Shown here: piece after piece, positions 16,994-22,209 of the stretch
How positions within the stretch are numbered: the stretch's first letter is position 1
Layout of the letters: every line of letters starts with the position of its first letter
DNA from: Chara braunii
Taxonomy: Eukaryota > Streptophyta > Charophyceae > Charales > Characeae
Direction: 5' to 3'
DNA: 22,209 nt
Assembly: GCA_003427395.1 (NCBI GenBank)
Contig: BFEA01000212.1
Span: forward strand, 266,732 to 288,940
The notes under the pieces: model-generated
Told to the model about the DNA's origin: nothing
Database searches by the model: none
Seen by the model: the letters and a program-made list of their open reading frames with translations, nothing else
Translations under genes and position numbers: made by a program

Positions 16994-17593
16994 TTATTCT
17001 TGTGTTCTTTCAAGGGCTTCGGTTGCTTCTTTGAGGACTCGATTCATTGTTGCTACCCATTCGTTGAGGGAAGGGCAGGGTGTGGAGGGGTTGAGCTGCG
17101 AGGGAAGCAGGAAGTCGGAGGGCAAGCGAGGATGGTAGCCAAGGTCGAGGTAGAACGGGGACATGCCAGTGGAAGGGAAGACGACGTTGTTATAGGCGAT
17201 CTCGGCGGCAATGAGCAACTGGTCCTAGTTGTGTTGGTGTGGATGACAATACTCCCGCAGGATTCCTTGGAGAGTATCGTTCATCTTCTCGGTTTGTCCA
17301 TCGGTCTGGGGGTGGAATGCAGTGCCATACTTGAGCGTGGTTCCATATGCTTTGAAGAGGTGTTTCCATAATTGTGAGAGGAAGCAGGGATCACGGTCCC
17401 TGATGATGTTCTCGGGGAGGCCGTGATGGCCTTCAACATGATTGAAGAACAGGGTGGCAACGTCTTTGGCACTGTGTGAAGTCGTGCAAGGAATGAAGTG
17501 GGCACGTTTGGTCAAGCTGCAAACAATGACGTAGATGCAATCATGCACGCTCTCGGTCTTGGGGAGGCCACACACGAAGTCCATGGAGATGGA
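16994..17593 (-). pseudogene. pol: Element C integrase catalytic core
   Basis: Minus strand: MDFVCGLPKTESVHDCIYVI, HFIPCTTSHSAKDVATLFFN, NIIRDRDPCFLSQLWKHLFK, TAFHPQTDGQTEKMN, then LLIAAEIAYNNVVFPSTGMS and FYLDLGYHPRLP. All three catalytic residues are present (MDF, RDRDPCF, GQTE). TAG at 17594-17596 stands before SISMDF where Gln is usual, and TAG at 17225-17227 where Trp is usual. Both remain in the same phase as the zinc module, so the domain is disrupted only by stops. Confidence 0.94.
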
Positions 17594-17596
17594 CTA

Positions 17597-17848
17597 CCAA
17601 CGGTGAGTTGGGATGGGCAATGATTGGAGCTTGCCGGGTTTGGCCCGGTTCGAGGGTTTGACAATTTGACACATGGGGCATGAGCGAATGTATGCGTTGA
17701 CGTCGGCGAGCAGCGAAGGCCAGTAGTAGTAGCGGGAGATGGTGTCGAAGGTTTTCTGGGAACCGAGGTGTCCTACGGTCTTGGGGTCGTGGTGCTCGGC
17801 CAAGAGCTGGGTACGGAGACCACGTGTGTCAGGGATATGGGAGATAGT
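17597..17848 (-). pseudogene. pol: Element C integrase zinc-binding module
   Basis: Minus strand: ISHIPDTRGLRTQLLAEHHD, PKTVGHLGSQKTFDTISRYY, NAYIRSCPMCQIVKPSNRAK. HHDPKTVGH and CPMC give the HHCC zinc module. Its reading can be followed only to about 17848, where the protease reading of another phase takes over. RT and RNase H should lie here and do not. Confidence 0.9.
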
Positions 17849-18399
17849 GAATGTCGACGGTTGTGTCGGGGGGGTTGGTGATACGGAGGAAGTTGGGGTG
17901 GAATGCGTATGGCATATAGCAGTCCAGCCACGGTGTTCCTAAGACGATGTCGCACATCAAATGCATGACATCAAATGAGACCTGACTGTGGAGGGTTCCT
18001 ACTGTCATGGTGGTCCTCTGGAACCGTGCGGTCCAAAATGACGGCGTTGTCTTTGTCCCCTAAACGGATCGTAGTCAGGGAGTCGTAACCGACTTTTCGG
18101 ATACACGCGTCGGTGATGAAGTTACCGGTGGCTCCAATGTCGAGGAGGGCCCGGAACTTAGTGGTAGACGCACCAAGGGTGGCGGCGATGAATTTGAGGT
18201 GGAAACGGGATGAGTTGGCGGTGGAGATAATGGTGTTGAGGCGCCGTTGTTCATTGCCTAACCGGACAAGACGATCGAGTCGAGCTTGTTGCTCAACAAC
18301 ATCGGAGAAGGTGACACGATGGATTTGGAAGGAGGGTGGAGGAGCACGAAGCAGTGGGGGGCGTCTCAAGTGATGAAGGTTGCGACACCTCGGGGTCAT
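17830..18399 (-). pseudogene. pol: Element C protease with D-I-G active-site motif
   Basis: Minus strand: FHLKFIAATLGASTTKFRAL, LDIGATGNFITDACIRKVGY, SLTTIRLGDKDN. After a frame change near 18020 it reads MTVGTLHSQVSFDVMH, CDIVLGTPWLDCYMPYAFHP and NFLRITNPPDTTVDIHYLPY, then a stop. The retropepsin fold is recognisable by the LD-x-GATGNFI active-site loop and the IVLGTPWL segment. The catalytic triplet is Asp-Ile-Gly (18133-18141) where Asp-Ser/Thr-Gly is the rule, one transversion from AGT. The N-terminal side (VTFSDVVEQQARLDRL) is the gag-protease linker. Confidence 0.9.
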
Positions 18400-18480
18400 T
18401 CGATGGAGAGGGTGTCACCGGGGAGGGGAGAGGCTGACGGATTGTCGATGCCAAATGGGCCGTCGGTGGGACAGGGGATG

Positions 18481-18789
18481 TCACAGTCGGGTTGGCCGGC
18501 AGACGAGTTCGATGTCGAGACGAGGTCCTGGGGACTGTGTTCTGGACGAGGAGGGACCTACGCCTGCGGAGGGGGGTGACGCGGAGGTTGCGGGTCGAGG
18601 GGCCGAGGATTGGAGGATGAACTGTCCAGCATTGGGGCAATTAGTTTGTTGGTGTCCTAACTGGCGACAACGGAAACATCCACCCTTGGCCTTAAGGTAG
18701 GCTCTTTCCTCGGGTGTGAGTTTCTTGAGGCGGCCCGGGGGGGTGGTCGGGGAATGGCGGCTGGAGCGATCTCTCTTGTCCATTCGCAT
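18481..18789 (-). pseudogene. gag: Element C gag nucleocapsid with intact zinc knuckle
   Basis: Minus strand: KKLTPEERAYLKAKGGCFRC and onward to RQLGHQQTNCP. CFRCRQLGHQQTNC (18637-18678) is a perfect CX2CX4HX4C knuckle, so the nucleic-acid-binding motif is kept, unlike in element A. A Ser/Pro-rich linker follows and leads toward protease in another phase near 18400-18480. Confidence 0.92.
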
Positions 18790-18833
18790 GAGGTGAATGG
18801 CAGAGAGTTCGTCGGGGGAGAGTGATGTGGTGT

Positions 18834-19420
18834 CTAGTGGATCGGAGAGGGTGTCAAGGTCGGGGGAGGTGAACTCGTCCGAGGAGGTGGTGGAGGTGGT
18901 GTCCTCGGAGACGATGTTGTGGAAGAAGCGAGGGTGGGGAGGGGCCGATGTAAGTGCGGTCTTGTAGGGGGAGGATGCGATCGAGTTGGAGGGTACGAGT
19001 GAGGAGGTCGGCGAGGGTTGGGGGGCTCGTGGACAAGGGTGGCCACTAGGTCTTTGCGGCAGACGCGCTTAATGCGGGAGATGGAAGCGAAATCGGTGAC
19101 GGCGTCAAAGGGGATATGTTGACGAACCGAGCGGACGTATTGCACAAAACGGTCGGTTGGTCCGTTTTGTTGGAGTCGACAAAATTGGTCGATATAGTCG
19201 TCGACCGTTTTCTATGGGCGGAAGGTGGAGGTGACACTCAAGAAAGGTGTACCATCAGCGAGCAGCGTTGTCTAGAAGTCGGCCGCCAGCGATGGGGAGC
19301 CAGTGGATGACGGGGATGCCGTGGAGGGAGAAGGCTTGTTGGAGTAGGACATCCTCATGGGGTTGCTTTGAGAAGGTGGGGATGTGGGATTTTGCCTTCT
19401 CTGGGGTTAATGGTGGCAAG
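18834..19420 (-). pseudogene. gag: Element C gag capsid domain, frameshifted
   Basis: Minus strand, several phases: HIPTFSKQPHEDVLLQQAFS, LHGIPVIHWLPIAGGRLLDN, then in another phase TVDDYIDQFCRLQQNGPTDR and QYVRSVRQHIPFDAVTDFAS, SRIKRVCRKDLVATLVHEPP. Then in another phase TLADLLTRTLQLDRILPL. The order matches the retrotransposon gag domain. At least two frame changes, near 19250 and near 19030, break it. Confidence 0.8.
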
Positions 19421-20165
19421 GGTATTGAAATCAAGGGTGGGAGAGGGAGAGTCGAACAGGGTGAAATCATTGGCAGGGTTGGTGGGGACGAGAGCATTTG
19501 GGGGAAGTAGTGGAGGAGCGGGATATACAGCTTCTGGAATGATTTGGGTATAGTTGGGGATGGGTGAGGTAATAGTGGATGTGGATACGAGCGGTTTTGA
19601 TTGGGGGGGACGGTTGATGACTGTGTGACGGCAGGGGTTGTCGTCTTGGGCGAGGAGGGAGGTGGAGCGAACATGGTGGAGGTAGTGGTGGATGAGGGTG
19701 GGGGTGTACAGGTAGACAGTATTGGTGTGGAGGTTGAAGCGGAGGCTTGTCCGGAGGAGGGGGTGGAGGAGGGGGGTGTGGTTGTGGTGACGACCGTGAT
19801 GGCGGGGGAGTTTCCCTCCAGCGCGGTGACACGATCGAAGATGGCGGCCATGGTGGTGTTGATGGTGGCAAGGGAGGATTTGAGGGCGGCCAACGTTTGG
19901 GGGATAGTTACAAGTTCCGGGGTGGTGGTGGTCGAAGTTGGCTGATCGCCTGCGAGTTCGCGGACAATGTTGTTGACGGAGTCGGAACGAAGATCAGACA
20001 TGTTGATGGAAGATTGGGCCATGGTGGGGAAGAGGGGGTGGATGACGTGGCCGGAGCGGAAGTGGAGGCGGTAGCAGCAGATGTGATAGCGGTGGCGGTG
20101 GCAGCGGCTGCGGCAGAGGCAGAGGTGGCGGCGCGTTGGGAGGTCTTGGTTTGGCGTGGTGGCAT
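19421..20165 (-). pseudogene. gag: Element C gag N-terminus
   Basis: The likely start is ATG 20165-20163, reading MPPRQTKTSQRAATSASAAA with an Ala/Ser/Thr-rich run. After a frame change near 20030 the reading is MSDLRSDSVNNIVRELAGDQ and TLAALKSSLATINTTMAAIF, a heptad-like stretch, then a long Thr/Pro/Ser-rich linker. I recognise no named domain, and the call rests on position before capsid. The tandem GGT/GGC codon-like runs on the plus strand mirror the biased composition and are not separate genes. Confidence 0.7.
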
Positions 20166-20258
20166 GTGGAGATGGGGGGGACGATTCCTATTTACAAGAA
20201 TAGAGCGTTGTTAAGTGATTTAGCAATGGAGGTAGCAAAGAATCGCATTTGAAATTAA

Positions 20259-20266
20259 TTCAAGAG
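20259..20266. repeat. Left 8-bp target-site duplication of MITE
   Basis: TTCAAGAG directly before the left terminal inverted repeat; identical copy at 20542-20549. Confidence 0.88.
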
Positions 20267-20541
20267 CTAGGCTACCAGCCGGGCCGCCCAGGTCCCGCGT
20301 GGCCAGCCCGTGCAAGGACAAGGGAGGGTCCCAGCAAAAAAAAAACGAAATCCAAAAAATCCGAAAAAAAAACTATGTTATGCAGGAAAATAAACTGAAC
20401 AACTTTTGGCTCAGGGTCACATCGAAATTATTTACCTAATTTAAAATATAAAGTAAAATGTTAAAATAATTTTTATTTTTTTTAAATTTTAAACCTTTTT
20501 GGCCCGGCCGGGCAAGAAACCTGGCCACTCTGGTAGCCTTG
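20267..20541. mobile_element. 275-bp hAT-like MITE
   Basis: Terminal inverted repeats CTAGGCTACCAG (20267-20278) and, read inward from the right end, CAAGGCTACCAG (20541-20530) match at 11 of 12 bases. Perfect 8-bp direct repeats TTCAAGAG flank it. An 8-bp duplication and a CAAGG-type terminus fit the hAT superfamily (YARNG start). There is no coding capacity: GC-rich ends, A-rich and T-rich interior. It has inserted about 100 bp upstream of element C's gag. Confidence 0.88.
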
Positions 20542-20549
20542 TTCAAGAG
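20542..20549. repeat. Right 8-bp target-site duplication of MITE
   Basis: TTCAAGAG directly after the right terminal inverted repeat; pairs with 20259-20266. Confidence 0.88.
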
Positions 20550-21355
20550 TGTATTTTTCAAGAAAATACGAAAGCGATTTTTTTAGGAATTTCCAAATGA
20601 AGAAAAAAAAATAAAAAAATTCTGAGAAAAATAAATTTTGACGAGATTTATTCGGATTTGCATTCGGGGTGAAATTGTATAATTTTCAAAAGGGATGATT
20701 AATTCCGAGTAAAATAGAATAATTCAGTCGTGAATTAATCGATTTTGGTCGAAATTAATTAAGGAGTTTGGAGGACCACAAAAAAAAAAAAAGGATGTAC
20801 TTCTGAAAAGAGGATTTCGAAAAGGAATTGCGAGAAAGAAATTTTTGAATTTGAACGAAAATTGCAAAAAGGAATAGATGAATTAAAATACTGAGAAAAA
20901 TAATTAATTAGAATTATTTTCAAATTTCCAAAAGAAATATCCAAAAAGAACTTAATTAATTTTAACGTATTTTCAAAAATTTTGAAAAAGAATCAATTAA
21001 TTCGAATGAAAAAAAATAATTCTAAAATATTTTTGAATTATAAGAATTTCGAAAAAGCATTAATTAAAATGATTTTTGAATTTCGAAGATGAAATGCCGA
21101 GAAAGAATGCTTACTCCTATCATCCTATGTAATTTCGAAAATTTTGAAAAAGAAAATATTTTTGAGAAAGAAATATTGAGATAGATAGTTGCTCGAGTAT
21201 TTTTGAATTTTTAAAAATTTTAAAATGAATTCTACGAAAAAAAAAGAACAATAAAAATAATAATAATAAAAGAAAGGAATAAATGAGTTTTGATGTAAAT
21301 CGAGGGCGGAGCGATCCTATCTACGATTGAATTAGTGGTAGCGTGGTAGGTAGGG
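20550..21355. other. AT-rich repetitive DNA, no gene seen
   Basis: Strongly AT-rich with recurrent AATTAATT, GAAAAAGAA, TTTTGAATTT and AATTTCGAAAA words in no fixed period. It looks like decayed satellite-like filler. Short open frames give Phe/Lys/Asn-biased products without similarity I recognise. Confidence 0.5.
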
Positions 21356-21365
21356 TATGGGTAGA

Positions 21366-21535
21366 TTGATGATGATAATGATGATGATGATGATGGTAGG
21401 GGGGAAACGTGGGGGGGGGGGAAGTCGCGCACGGGCTGCGCGTGGGAGAGAGGAAGTCGGGGGAAGGAGGGGAGCTACGGGGGGGGGGGAAAGATCACTC
21501 GGGGGAAGAAGCGCGTGGGCTGGAGGTAGTGGCGG
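21366..21535. repeat. (GAT)n run followed by G-rich block
   Basis: GATGAT repeats near 21366-21392 pass into G runs (11-12 G at 21411-21421 and 10-11 G near 21479-21489). Reads on either strand are low complexity. The block immediately precedes the second MITE copy and may hide its left end. Confidence 0.6.
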
Positions 21536-21780
21536 CCGTGCAAGGACTAGGGAAGGTCCCAGCCAAAAAAAATAAAAAAATAAATAATCCAAAAAATCCG
21601 AAAAAAAAACTATGTTATGCAGAAAAATAAACTGAACAACTTTTGCCTCAGGGTCACATTGAAATTCTTTACCAAATTTCAAATAATAATAATAATAATA
21701 ATAATAATTTTTATTTTTTTATTTTTTATTTCTTTTTGGCCCGGTCGGGCAAGTGGACCCGGGCCACTCTGATAGCCTAG
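21536..21780. mobile_element. Second MITE copy, left end missing
   Basis: It matches 20308-20541 from CCGTGCAAGGAC through AACTATGTTATGCAG and CTCAGGGTCACAT to the right end CTGATAGCCTAG (21769-21780), which differs by two bases from the first copy's end. About 40 bp of the left end, including its inverted repeat, cannot be found, so it was truncated or overwritten by the G-rich block. No duplication can be tested. Confidence 0.85.
21682..21708. repeat. (AAT)9 expansion inside second MITE copy
   Basis: Nine AAT units where the first copy has an AT-rich, non-periodic stretch (about 20440-20475). Confidence 0.95.
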
Positions 21781-22177
21781 TATATATCCCTATACTCTTA
21801 AAGACTACAAAGGGCCTAGCGTGACGCCCCGTGCTGGGCCCAACGAAAATCTGTTTGGCGCTCCGAGGCAGTGGGGCGAGGGGGAACCGGTGGCGGTGCA
21901 GGGTCGAGTCCCAGGCGGAGGCGGGTACCGACGGCCGAAGCGGTGGCACGAGGGATGGGGGCAGGCGAACGGGCGCAGGGGTGAGTCCCAGGCCGAGGCG
22001 GGTACCGACGGCCGATTGGAGGCCAACGGAAAGTTGCGGAGAGGCGGAAACCGGAAAGCGTCGGCGCGCAGGCCGGCGCGGGAACGAACGGCGGTGTAGG
22101 GGCGTAGGGCGAGCGCGTTGGGCGCGGGGGACCGAACCACGTTATCGGAGCGTTGCTTTGCGGGGATTAACGGCGGT
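21781..22177. other. GC-rich DNA with 77-bp tandem repeat, no gene seen
   Basis: After about 21815 the composition is strongly GC. GAGTCCCAGGC...GGCGGGTACCGACGGCCGA occurs at 21906 and 21983 (offset 77), two tandem copies. Open frames on both strands are long because of GC bias, and their Arg/Gly/Pro-rich products show no domain. Confidence 0.6.

Positions 22178-22209
<32 letters not shown>
22178..22209. repeat. Compound microsatellite (TG)n(AG)n at window end
   Basis: TG dinucleotides from about 22178 to 22200 followed by GAGAGAGAG to the last base. Its reverse complement has the same (TC)n(AC)n order as the tract at 139-216. Confidence 0.95.

Larger units (their letters stand above)
16497..20165 (-). 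mobile_element. Element C: chromovirus-type gypsy relic lacking RT and RNase H
   Basis: Minus-strand order is gag N-terminus (20165), capsid, zinc knuckle (18637-18678), protease (DIG at 18133-18141), integrase zinc module (17848-17597), integrase core, GPF/Y-type segment and chromodomain (ending 16497). Gypsy elements have roughly 1.5-2 kb of RT and RNase H between protease and integrase. Here the protease and integrase readings meet at about 17850. LTRs and PBS were not found. Stops in integrase are single-step changes from expected codons. Confidence 0.9.

Noticed and set aside
19601-20214. Plus-strand open frames rich in Gly/Val
   Set aside because: Antisense of the Thr/Pro/Ser- and Ala-rich gag N-terminus of element C.
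20166-20266. PBS or LTR end upstream of element C gag
   Set aside because: No reverse complement of TGGTATCAGAGC or other tRNA 3' end, and no match to the downstream side of element C.
21805-22202. Long open frames on both strands in the GC-rich end
   Set aside because: High GC removes stops. Products are Arg/Gly/Pro-rich and repeat with the 77-bp tandem unit.

Overview
The window reads as a eukaryotic, plant-like nuclear repeat region. I found no bacterial-style operons, no rRNA or tRNA genes, and no intact host protein gene. What can be recognised is decayed transposable elements embedded in minisatellites and microsatellites. The primer-binding site of the best element matches the plant-type initiator-Met tRNA primer motif, two elements end in chromodomain-like tails (chromovirus type of Ty3/gypsy), and many disabling lesions look like C-to-T or G-to-A changes, several at CAG codons. 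A land plant or charophyte-grade alga is my best guess (a Chara-like genome comes to mind). This is inference from memory of repeat style, not a search result.

Layout. 1-2117: pyrimidine-rich low-complexity DNA with diverged ~150-bp tandem units carrying a CACGTG/hairpin core, an AT-rich stretch, a 3 x 15-bp dyad repeat and a G-run tract. 2118-10892 (+): element A, a structurally near-complete Ty3/gypsy element of 8.8 kb with two LTRs (921 and 905 bp), PBS, a long repetitive leader, and gag, protease, RT, RNase H, integrase and a chromodomain-like C-terminus in the usual order. Every domain is broken by stops or frameshifts, and catalytic acids of RT and RNase H are replaced. 10893-13300: non-coding DNA with a 61-bp tandem repeat, an assembly gap (N), a poly-A run, a split RT-fragment relic and diverged duplications.

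13300-14945 (-): element B, a truncated gypsy relic (RT thumb, RNase H, integrase). Its integrase is split by a minisatellite built from its own codons and cut off by a 34-bp triplicate. 14945-15830: 60-bp and ~45-bp tandem repeats. 15831-20165 (-): element C, a chromovirus with gag, zinc knuckle, protease, integrase and a classical chromodomain, but with no reverse transcriptase or RNase H between protease and integrase.

20267-20541 is a 275-bp hAT-like MITE with 12-bp terminal inverted repeats and a perfect 8-bp target duplication. A second, left-truncated copy lies at 21536-21780. The rest is AT-rich filler, then a GC-rich block with a 77-bp tandem repeat, ending in a (TG)n(AG)n microsatellite.

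Nothing here forms a working pathway. The elements once encoded their own copying and integration machinery and are now inactive as seen. The most interesting signals are the RT-less chromovirus C, the codon-derived minisatellite in B, the MITE, and the recurring CCATAGCC octamer in element A.
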